Source of the DNA: a virus
IMG/VR virus record: IMGVR_UViG_3300032053_000595
Span: 1 to 22,077 of that record
Direction: 5' to 3' (one strand)
DNA: 22,077 nt
Positions 15,279 through 22,077 of this stretch are shown in pieces. The position numbers were made by a program, and so were the translations under genes. The number at the start of each line of letters is the position of its first letter. Position 1 is the stretch's first letter. Under the pieces are notes generated by a model, which was given only the letters and a program-made list of their open reading frames with translations, ran no database searches and was not told the DNA's origin.

Positions 15279-16124
15279 ATGGGATTAGACATTAGTAAGT
15301 TAAAGAGCCGTTTGAACTCACTTTCAAACACAAACCAGAAATCCAACCTAATTTGGAAACCAAAGCCTGGTAAGCAAGTTGTTCGTATCGTACCTTACAA
15401 GTATTCTCCTGAGAATCCATTTATCGAACTCAAGTTTCACTACAACCTAAATGGTAAGAGTTACATGAGTCCTGATAGTTTTGGTCGTCCAGATCCAATC
15501 GTTGAGTTTTCAAATCGTTTGAAGAAGACCGGCGATAAGGAAGAGTGGAAGATGGGTAAGAAAATGGAACCCAAGATGCGTACATTCGCTCCTGTCATTG
15601 TTCGTGGTGAAGAGGGAGAAGGTGTTAAGTTCTGGGGATTTGGTAAGCAAGTTTACCAAGAACTTCTAAGCATCATCAGTGATCCTGATTTTGGTGATAT
15701 TACCGATCTAACCTCGGGTCGTGATATTGTTGTGGAATTCAAGACTGGTGACGAATCAGGCAAGAGTTTCCCAGAAACCAATATTCGTGTTAAACCAAAC
15801 ACAAGCGTTGCTGTAGATCCAAATAATTCAAGTCTACTTGATGCTCTCAAGTCTCAAGTTAACATTATGGATCTATTCCCAGAACTATCTTATGAAGAAC
15901 TCAAGGAAGTTATGGATAAGTGGTTGAATCCTGATGAAACCGCTGCTGATCCTGCTGTGTCTGTTATAGCAACTGATACGGATGATGAAGCTCCGTTTCC
16001 AACTACAGTTAAAACCGCAACAGCACCAAAGGCCGCTGTAACAGCATCTCCAACCGCAGTTAAAGCTAAGACTGGATCAAGTGATGATGTTAACAAGGCA
16101 TTTGATGATTTGTTTGGCGCTTAA
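15279..16124 (+). CDS. 32: Single-stranded DNA-binding protein (T4 gp32-like), without the zinc cluster
   Basis: The 281-residue protein has a basic N-terminus (KLKSRLNSLSN), comparable to the gp32 region that drives cooperative binding. An OB-fold core begins near IWKPKPGKQVVRIVPYKY, and a flexible Ala/Thr/Pro tail ends in the acidic tip DDVNKAFDDLFGA, the part that contacts partner replication proteins. It coats ssDNA during replication and recombination. T4 gp32 holds a zinc ion with one histidine and three cysteines, but this protein contains no cysteine at all; the corresponding loop reads YMSPDSFGRPDP. It sits first in the replication block with its own promoter and is followed by a terminator, so its level can be set separately from uvsX. 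Confidence 0.85.
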   Translation: MGLDISKLKSRLNSLSNTNQKSNLIWKPKPGKQVVRIVPYKYSPENPFIELKFHYNLNGKSYMSPDSFGRPDPIVEFSNRLKKTGDKEEWKMGKKMEPKMRTFAPVIVRGEEGEGVKFWGFGKQVYQELLSIISDPDFGDITDLTSGRDIVVEFKTGDESGKSFPETNIRVKPNTSVAVDPNNSSLLDALKSQVNIMDLFPELSYEELKEVMDKWLNPDETAADPAVSVIATDTDDEAPFPTTVKTATAPKAAVTASPTAVKAKTGSSDDVNKAFDDLFGA

Positions 16125-16136
16125 AAATTAAAAAAT

Positions 16137-16167
16137 AAGCCGGTGGAGTTATACCCCCACCGGCTTT
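16137..16167 (+). terminator. Intrinsic terminator between gp32 and uvsX
   Basis: AAGCCGGTGG (16137-16146) pairs perfectly with CCACCGGCTT (16157-16166) across a 10-base loop. This is the most GC-rich stem in the window. The right arm ends in TTT and the left side is preceded by an A-rich run, so it may work in both directions. It would leave gp32 as a short separate transcript, with read-through supplying uvsX. Confidence 0.85.
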
Positions 16168-16182
16168 CTAGTTATATACGTT

Positions 16183-17310
16183 ATGGCAAAAAAAACAACA
16201 GAAAAAGATGATCTGCTAGAAAGATTGGCAGATGAACTCAATAAATCCAACAAAGAAGGTGGTAAAATTGCGTTCTTCTTGGATGAACAGGAAGATCCCT
16301 CAACAATCAGTGATTGGGTAAGTACCGGTTCATCAATGCTAGATCTAGCGATTAGTAATCGTCCTCATGGCGGTTTGCCAGTGGGACGTATCGTTGAATT
16401 GACAGGCCTTGAAGGAACTGGAAAAAGTTTGGTATGCGCGCACATTGTTGCGGATACACAAAAAAAAGGTGGTAAAGCACTTTTCATTGACACAGAAAAT
16501 TCTGAGTCGAGAGAATTCTGGAAGAGTTTGGGAGTTGACTTATCTAAAAGCAAGTTGATGTATTCTCAAGCTGAGACTGTAGAAGATATCTTCGACAGAA
16601 TTGAAAAAGCAATTACGTTTATTCGTAAGGATCATCCTGATTTGCTATTAACAATTATTGTTGATTCCGTTGCAGCTGCTTCTACAAAAGCAGAACTAGA
16701 AAGTGATCATGGTAAGGATGGTTATGCTACTGGTAAGTCAATTATTATTAGCAAAGCAATGCGTAAGATTACCAACATGATTGGTCGTCAGAAGGTATTG
16801 TTGATTTTTACCAACCAATTACGTCAGAATCTAAATGCTATGGCATTTGGTGACAAGTACATAGTCAGCGGTGGTAAGGCTCTAGCATATCATTGTAGTG
16901 TACGTGTTCGTCTAAACAATACAGGCAAACTAAAGATGGGTGAACTCGTTATTGGTAATGAATGTAAAGCTGTTGTTGTGAAGAATCGTATGGGACCACC
17001 ACAACGTCAAGCAAATTTTGATATCTATTTTGATAGTGGAATTGCTGACTTTAGTAGTTGGATCAAGGTTATGAAAGATGCGGGTGTTCTTAAACAAGGC
17101 GGCGCTTACTACACCTATCAAAAGAACGATGGTACTGAATGGAAGTTTCAATCAAAAGACTTCATTTCAATACTACAATCGGATTTAAAGTTAAAGGAAG
17201 AAATTTACATGAAGATTTGTGATGCTTGTATCATGAAATATAAAGACCCAAATAGTCAAATCGTTGAAGATGTTCAAGTATCAACCGACGAAGGTGACGC
17301 TGGCGAATAA
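16183..17310 (+). CDS. uvsX: RecA-like recombinase (UvsX)
   Basis: The 375-residue protein is a RecA-superfamily strand-exchange ATPase. The Walker A motif GLEGTGKS spans residues 75-82, the Walker B strand TIIVDS ends at D161, and the L2-region signature FTNQLRQN starts near 209, followed by a conserved GGKAL. Residues 1-70 carry the usual N-terminal helix and an acidic patch. The C-terminus is acidic (STDEGDAGE), as in other UvsX/RecA proteins. T4 UvsX is 391 residues, so the length fits. In T4 it works with gp32 to start recombination-dependent replication; the neighbouring gp32 and helicase genes agree with that. No uvsY-like loader is seen in the window. The next gene starts two bases after the stop. 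Confidence 0.9.
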   Translation: MAKKTTEKDDLLERLADELNKSNKEGGKIAFFLDEQEDPSTISDWVSTGSSMLDLAISNRPHGGLPVGRIVELTGLEGTGKSLVCAHIVADTQKKGGKALFIDTENSESREFWKSLGVDLSKSKLMYSQAETVEDIFDRIEKAITFIRKDHPDLLLTIIVDSVAAASTKAELESDHGKDGYATGKSIIISKAMRKITNMIGRQKVLLIFTNQLRQNLNAMAFGDKYIVSGGKALAYHCSVRVRLNNTGKLKMGELVIGNECKAVVVKNRMGPPQRQANFDIYFDSGIADFSSWIKVMKDAGVLKQGGAYYTYQKNDGTEWKFQSKDFISILQSDLKLKEEIYMKICDACIMKYKDPNSQIVEDVQVSTDEGDAGE

Positions 17311-17312
17311 CA

Positions 17313-18380
17313 ATGAGTGGATTTACTTCCAGTGAAAAACAAAGACTGTTCTCTCTTTTCGAGAACGTAAAGGGGGGTGTCGGTGATAGTGGTATTCAAA
17401 AAACTACTAACTCCGACATCCTCTTAGTCGATGGATTAAATACCTTCATTCGTTCATTTATGGCAGTACCATCGATGAATGATGACGGAATGCATATCGG
17501 AGGAATTGCTGGGTTCCTTAAGAGTATTGGATATGCTATTAAATTAATTAATCCAACTAGAGTTATCGTTGTATTTGATGGAACAGGTGGTTCACAAAAA
17601 CGTCGTAAGCTTTATCCTGATTACAAAAAGGGACGTAAGACCAAAATTAAGTTCAATAGAACATATGAAGAACTAAGTTCATCTGATCTTGAACAAAAGA
17701 ATCTTCAAGTTGAGTTGATGCGATTGGTAAGTTATCTTGAAGTATTACCAGTAACTGTAATGGCTATTGATAATATTGAAGCCGATGACACAATTGCTTA
17801 TTTGTCTGAAGATACATTTAAAGATAGTAATGTTACTATTATGTCCACAGACAAAGACTTTTTACAATTGGCAAGTGACAGAGTTAAAATCTGGAGTCCT
17901 GTCAAGAAGAAAATCTTTGGTTGTAAAGAAATAGTGGACGAGTATGGTATCACCTGCAATAATTTTATCTATTATAGAGTTATGGAGGGTGATGTCAGTG
18001 ATAACATTCCTGGTCTAGATGGCGTTGGAATTAAAAGAGTTCTTCAAGCATATCCATTTTTGGGTGAGGATAAACAAGTAACAATGCAAGAAATTTATAA
18101 CTACTCTGAAAATTACAAGAGTAAGTATAAGATTTATGAACGAGTGTTGGATAACAAACTTCTATTGGAGCGTAATTTTGAACTGATGCAGTTAAAGAAT
18201 ACATGCATTCAATCATTTACTCAGTTAAGAATAGAAGAAATAATCAAGAAACAAGTTCCTAAGATTGATAAGATGACATTCAGTAGACTTATCACTGAGG
18301 ATAAAATGTGGAGTAACCTACCAAATTATATGGTATGGTTGAATGAAACTTGGGGCAAACTCAATAGTTTCGTATTGTAA
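17313..18380 (+). CDS. rnh: 5'-3' exonuclease / flap nuclease (T4 RNase H family)
   Basis: The 355-residue protein belongs to the FEN/5'-nuclease superfamily, which removes RNA primers and 5' flaps from lagging strands. Metal-binding acids are visible at D40 (LLVDGLN), in VFDGTGG with the following basic helix, in EADD at 156-159, in STDKDF (D180, D182) and in GDVSDNIPG (D227, D230), which leads into the helix-hairpin-helix segment GVGIKRVL. T4 RNase H is 305 residues, so this is slightly longer, mostly at the N-terminus and C-terminus. It starts two bases after uvsX and is probably co-transcribed with it. A small nuclease of this kind would complement a polymerase that lacks its own 5' nuclease domain. 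Confidence 0.88.
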   Translation: MSGFTSSEKQRLFSLFENVKGGVGDSGIQKTTNSDILLVDGLNTFIRSFMAVPSMNDDGMHIGGIAGFLKSIGYAIKLINPTRVIVVFDGTGGSQKRRKLYPDYKKGRKTKIKFNRTYEELSSSDLEQKNLQVELMRLVSYLEVLPVTVMAIDNIEADDTIAYLSEDTFKDSNVTIMSTDKDFLQLASDRVKIWSPVKKKIFGCKEIVDEYGITCNNFIYYRVMEGDVSDNIPGLDGVGIKRVLQAYPFLGEDKQVTMQEIYNYSENYKSKYKIYERVLDNKLLLERNFELMQLKNTCIQSFTQLRIEEIIKKQVPKIDKMTFSRLITEDKMWSNLPNYMVWLNETWGKLNSFVL

Positions 18381-18408
18381 AACCGATAAATTATAAAATA
18401 AGTTGGAA

Positions 18409-18428
18409 TCTACACACTTGGGTGTAGA
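18409..18428 (+). promoter_or_regulatory. Hairpin in the leader of the helicase gene
   Basis: TCTACAC (18409-18415) is exactly complementary to GTGTAGA (18422-18428) around a 6-base loop. No T run follows, so it is a poor terminator. It stands 40 bases before the helicase ATG and might be an RNA processing or regulatory structure. Its role is unknown. Confidence 0.4.
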
Positions 18429-18468
18429 CTGATGGAGTAGTATTAACAAAACATAGAAAGAATATATA

Positions 18469-19857
18469 ATGAACGATAAGCATATTATTGACAATTTGAA
18501 GAAGTTTGGAAGTGAGTTTCAAGTTAAGTGTATCTCAGGTCTTGTATCCGATAGACCATTTATTGAACGTATCAGTGACATTGTTGAAGCAGACTTCTTT
18601 GAAAGTGATGCACATAAGTGGATTGTCAAGGAAAGTATTAAATACTTCATTGAGTATAGTGATTTGCCAACACTTAATGTGTTTAAGGTCAAATTGGAAG
18701 TGGTAACCAATGAAGTACTCAAAAAGAGTATTGTAGATAATCTAAAGTTGATTTATCAAAAGATGAATGACGGCGATCTAAAATTCATCAAGGAAGAGTT
18801 CTTAGAATTCTGTATCAATCAAAAGCTAAAGAACGCCATCATGGAAAGCGTTGACTATTTGAAGGTTGGTCAATACGAAAAGATCAAGACCAAGTTTGAT
18901 GAAGCTTTGAAGGCTGGTATGGAACGTAATGTCGGTCATGATTATGGCGAAGATGTTGAAAAACGTATGACCTTAATGGCTCGTAATTCTATCAATACCA
19001 AGTGGGATGTTATTGATGGTTTGATGGATGGTGGCCTTGGACCTGGCGAACTTGGGATTATTACAGCTTGTGCTGGTAGTGGTAAAAGCTGGGTACTATG
19101 TAGACTAGGTGCAGAAGCAATGAGACAAGGTAAAAATGTAATTCACTTTACTCTGGAGTTAAATGAAAACTATGTGGGTCTACGTTATGATGCTTGTTTT
19201 ACTGGAATTGATTTCCAAAACATTCGTAACAACATTGATATTGTTAAGAAGAAGATTGCAGAAATTCCAGGTAAATTGATGATTAAATACTTTCCAATTA
19301 AGACTGTATCCGCTCAAAGCTTGAAGGCTCATTGTGAACGATTGGCTATGTTGGGTACTAAGGTAGATATGATTATTGTTGATTACGCAGATATTCTACG
19401 TCCAATTAATAGTGATCGTAACAGCAATAGTTATCAAGAAGCGGGTGGTATTTATGAAGAACTTCGTGCAGTAGCTGGTGAATTGCAGGTTCCAATCTGG
19501 AGTGCTTCTCAGAGTAATCGTGCTGCTATGGACGAAGATATTATTCAGGCTAATAACATTTCAGATAGTTATCGTAAGATCATGACCGCTGACTTCGTTA
19601 TGTCACTAAGTCGTAAAGTTAACGATAAACAATCCAATACAGCCAGATTCCACATTATTAAGAATCGATTTGGACCAGATGGTTTGACATTCCCAAGTAA
19701 GATGAATGCTGGATGTGGTCAGATTGAAATATTCAGCGAATCTTCAAGAGAAGGATTAGCACTTCAAAATGAAATGATGAATGGTGAAAACCAAGTCAAG
19801 AAGTTATTGAAGAATAAGTGGAACGTACATAGCAGTTCTGAGGATGCAGACGAATAA
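18469..19857 (+). CDS. 41: Replicative DNA helicase (DnaB / T4 gp41-like)
   Basis: The 462-residue protein has the DnaB layout: an N-terminal helical domain (about 1-150), a linker, and a RecA-like motor. The Walker A motif is A200-CAGSGKS, with the usual first glycine replaced by alanine as in many DnaB proteins. Walker B is IIVDYADIL with D305. SASQSNRAA, near 344-352, is the DnaB sensor motif, and KNRFGPDG with R400 holds the arginine finger. T4 gp41 is 475 residues. The hexamer unwinds DNA on the lagging strand ahead of the polymerase and recruits primase. The start has only a weak purine stretch upstream (AGAAAG). The C-terminal tail is acidic (SSSEDADE). Confidence 0.92.
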   Translation: MNDKHIIDNLKKFGSEFQVKCISGLVSDRPFIERISDIVEADFFESDAHKWIVKESIKYFIEYSDLPTLNVFKVKLEVVTNEVLKKSIVDNLKLIYQKMNDGDLKFIKEEFLEFCINQKLKNAIMESVDYLKVGQYEKIKTKFDEALKAGMERNVGHDYGEDVEKRMTLMARNSINTKWDVIDGLMDGGLGPGELGIITACAGSGKSWVLCRLGAEAMRQGKNVIHFTLELNENYVGLRYDACFTGIDFQNIRNNIDIVKKKIAEIPGKLMIKYFPIKTVSAQSLKAHCERLAMLGTKVDMIIVDYADILRPINSDRNSNSYQEAGGIYEELRAVAGELQVPIWSASQSNRAAMDEDIIQANNISDSYRKIMTADFVMSLSRKVNDKQSNTARFHIIKNRFGPDGLTFPSKMNAGCGQIEIFSESSREGLALQNEMMNGENQVKKLLKNKWNVHSSSEDADE

Positions 19858-19863
19858 TCCATA

Positions 19864-19915
19864 GTTGTGACTATAAAAAAAGAGTCAAAAAAAACTTAAA
19901 AAAGTTAGTCACAAC
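19864..19915 (+). repeat. Inverted repeat with A-rich loop between helicase and nrdA
   Basis: GTTGTGACTA (19864-19873) is perfectly complementary to TAGTCACAAC (19906-19915). The 32-base interval is almost all A, with a small inner stem AACTT/AAGTT (19893-19897 with 19902-19906) that competes for one base with the outer arm. No T tract follows, so it is not a normal + strand terminator. On the - strand it would be followed by non-coding sequence only. It may be an RNA stability or regulatory structure. Confidence 0.5.
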
Positions 19916-19965
19916 ATGGATCAAAGAGGCTATTGAAGAATAGTTATCTTTTACCAATATATTTT

Positions 19966-22077
19966 ATGAACAAAGAAATTTTTATTAAGAAACGTGATGG
20001 CAAGACCGAGAAGTTTAACGCAGATAAAATCAATAAGATTTTACAATGGGCTACAGAAGACATAAAAGGTGTTGGTTTTGAAGAAGTAGCGATGAATGCA
20101 CATTTATCATTCTTTGATGGCATGCATTCAAAAGATATTCACAAGATGTTGATTGAAGCGTCTGCTAATTTGATTAGTGAAGAAAAAACAAATTATCAAT
20201 ATGTTGCTTCTAGATTGATGAATTATCAACTTCGTAAAGAAGTTTGGGGAGGTAAAAATCCACCAAAACTATATGATTTAGTTCAATCTAATATTCAATC
20301 ATTGGTCTATGATGGTGAAATTCTGAACTGGTATAGTAAACAAGAGTTTGATAAACTAGATGAATATTTAAAGCATGATCGTGATTTTAACTTCACTTAT
20401 GCTGGTATCAAACAATTGTGTGATAAATACTTGGTACAAAATAGAGCAACTAAACAGATATATGAAACACCACAGTTTGCATATATGTTAATTGCAATGA
20501 CTTTTTTCAAAGACTATAAAGAAGGTCGATTGGATTATGTCAAGAAAGCGTACAATTATTTTAGTAAACACAAGATTAATCTACCTACACCAATTATGGC
20601 TGGAGTAAGAACGGTAATGAAGAGTTATGCTAGTTGTTCATTATTCACTGTAGATGATAATTTACGTAGTATTTTCAGTAATATCAGCGCAGTTGGTTTT
20701 GCTACTGCTAGTCGTTATGGTATTGGATTGAATTTATCAAGACTACGTGCTACAAATGCTCCAATTCGTAATGGTGAAGTAATGCATACAGGTCCAATTC
20801 CATTTGCTAAAGCATTTGAAGCTACTGTAAAGAGTTGTCATCAAAATGGAATTAGGGGGGGTAGTGCCACCGTCAATTTTGCATGGTTTCATTATGACAT
20901 TCTAGATATTCTTGTATTGAAGAACAATCAAGGAACTGATGATAATCGTGTTCGTAAGTTGGACTATTGTATTGGATTAGATAAACTAATATTTGAACGG
21001 TTCTTGAAAAATCAAGATATTACATTGTTTAGTTACCATGAATGTCCTTCACTATGGAATACATTTGGATTAGAAGGATTCAAGGAAAAGTATGAAAAGG
21101 CTGAAGCCAACAAGAACATTAAGTTCAAGAAGAAAGTTCCTGCTCGTGAATTGATGGGACTACTTGCTAAAGAACGTCTTGAAACTGGACGAATTTATAC
21201 AATGTTCGTAGACCACGCAAATGAACATGGCAGTTGGCTTGATCAAGTAGATACAAGCAATCTATGTCTTGAAGTTAATCATCCATTGATTCCAATCACT
21301 GATGTTAATGATAAGGACGCGGAAATTGGTGTTTGTATCTTGGCCGCATTGAATTGGTTAGAAATCAAAGATGATGAAGAAATGGAAAGTGTTTGTGACA
21401 TCATTGTTAGAATGTTGGATGCTTTGATTGAACATCAAGATTATTTCGTACCAGCCGCAGAAAATTTTGCTAAGAAACGTCGTAGTCTTGGTGTAGGTGT
21501 AAGTAACTTGGCTGCTTTATTGGCTAAAGAAGGATTGAAGTATTGGGATAAAAATGCTCCAAACTTTGTTGCCAAATGGATGGAAAAGACAAGTTATTAT
21601 CTAATCAAGGCTAGTGTTGAAATGGCAAAAGAAGTGGGTAAGTGTGAAAAGTTTGATCGTACTAAGTTTAGTCAGGGTATTTTGCCAATTGATACTTATA
21701 AAAAAGATGTTGATGAATTTGTCACCGAACCTCTACATTGTGATTGGGAGGCTTTACGTGGAGAAATCAAGAAACATGGTATGAGACACAGTACACTTAC
21801 TGCTTGTATGCCAGTAGAATCTAGCTCAGTAATTCAAAGCAGTACCAATGGTATTGAACCACCACGTAGTGCTATTAGTTTCAAGGGCAGCAAGAGCAAT
21901 ATTTTGCCTGTGGTAGTACCTGGCATTGATAAGTACAAGGAAAATTATACATTTGCTTTTGATATGCCAAGTAATGAGGGTTATTTAAAAGTAGCCGCAG
22001 CTATTCAAAAATTTACAGATATGAGTATTAGTACAAATACTTACTATATACCATCCCGTTATGAGAAGAATAAAGTT
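19966..22077 (+). CDS. nrdA: Ribonucleotide reductase class Ia large subunit, 3' end outside the window
   Basis: 704 residues are visible and the frame is still open at the window edge; E. coli NrdA has 761, so about 50-60 are missing. Residues 1-95 form an ATP-cone (KKRDGKTEKFNADKI ... NYQYVASRL) that senses ATP/dATP. The catalytic set is present: C224 and C457 as the redox pair, with N432, C434 and E436 in SNLCLEVNHP. C434 and C457 are 23 apart, as in E. coli (439 and 462). The STNGIEPPRS block and the SISTNT segment near the end also match. The enzyme reduces ribonucleoside diphosphates to deoxy forms and needs NrdB, probably encoded downstream. The C-terminal tyrosines and cysteine tail lie beyond the window. 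Confidence 0.95.
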   Translation, partial: MNKEIFIKKRDGKTEKFNADKINKILQWATEDIKGVGFEEVAMNAHLSFFDGMHSKDIHKMLIEASANLISEEKTNYQYVASRLMNYQLRKEVWGGKNPPKLYDLVQSNIQSLVYDGEILNWYSKQEFDKLDEYLKHDRDFNFTYAGIKQLCDKYLVQNRATKQIYETPQFAYMLIAMTFFKDYKEGRLDYVKKAYNYFSKHKINLPTPIMAGVRTVMKSYASCSLFTVDDNLRSIFSNISAVGFATASRYGIGLNLSRLRATNAPIRNGEVMHTGPIPFAKAFEATVKSCHQNGIRGGSATVNFAWFHYDILDILVLKNNQGTDDNRVRKLDYCIGLDKLIFERFLKNQDITLFSYHECPSLWNTFGLEGFKEKYEKAEANKNIKFKKKVPARELMGLLAKERLETGRIYTMFVDHANEHGSWLDQVDTSNLCLEVNHPLIPITDVNDKDAEIGVCILAALNWLEIKDDEEMESVCDIIVRMLDALIEHQDYFVPAAENFAKKRRSLGVGVSNLAALLAKEGLKYWDKNAPNFVAKWMEKTSYYLIKASVEMAKEVGKCEKFDRTKFSQGILPIDTYKKDVDEFVTEPLHCDWEALRGEIKKHGMRHSTLTACMPVESSSVIQSSTNGIEPPRSAISFKGSKSNILPVVVPGIDKYKENYTFAFDMPSNEGYLKVAAAIQKFTDMSISTNTYYIPSRYEKNKV

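Noticed and set aside
18506-18706. 66-residue + strand frame inside the helicase gene
   Set aside because: It is an alternative frame of a clear DnaB-type gene with no independent evidence of coding.
19871-19943. Short frame ending in LVTTWIKEAIEE before nrdA
   Set aside because: It looks slightly protein-like but has no usable start codon and overlaps the inverted repeat.

Overview
The window is part of an AT-rich genome of a contractile-tailed (myovirus) bacteriophage distantly related to T4. Every supported gene is on the + strand and the genes are tightly packed, often with stop/start overlaps. Recognisable products are a T4 gp19-type tail tube, a gp26-type baseplate protein, a tape measure, baseplate proteins, gp32, UvsX, a FEN/RNase H-type 5' nuclease, a DnaB/gp41-type helicase and class Ia ribonucleotide reductase. 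None of the 15 well-placed start codons has a clear Shine-Dalgarno sequence. That fits a host that does not rely on it, such as Bacteroidota, but this is an inference.

Positions 1-11400 are the tail and baseplate block. It runs from the C-terminal end of an unidentified gene, through the tail tube (with a strong terminator), a HxGH nucleotidyltransferase, the gp26-like zinc-ribbon protein and a small gp51-like reading frame that has no start codon of its own. After these come the tape measure, a large baseplate/tube-cap-like protein, a LysM-like wedge protein (gp53-like), a large hub-like protein and a small conserved-looking protein.

Positions 11400-15151 hold three genes: a compact family A DNA polymerase whose exonuclease part looks degenerate, a 669-residue protein with a possible PD-(D/E)XK-like nuclease core, and a 132-residue unknown protein overlapping it. 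The 669-residue gene has a perfect 13-bp inverted repeat wrapped around its start codon.

Positions 15152-22077 are the replication and recombination block: promoter and AU-rich leader, gp32, a terminator, uvsX, the 5' nuclease, the replicative helicase and nrdA (cut by the window end). Together these supply ssDNA coating, strand exchange, primer removal, unwinding and dNTP supply. The polymerase is family A rather than the T4 family B gp43, so the replisome is a mosaic. From memory, the Rhodothermus phage RM378 is a comparable T4-relative with a family A polymerase separate from its exonuclease.

The points most worth checking are the possible recoding event at the T7 run joining the gp26-like and gp51-like frames, the start-codon hairpin at 12736-12770, the exonuclease-degenerate polymerase, the gp32 leader that looks like an autogenous operator, and the repeated TATTTATA boxes at gene starts.
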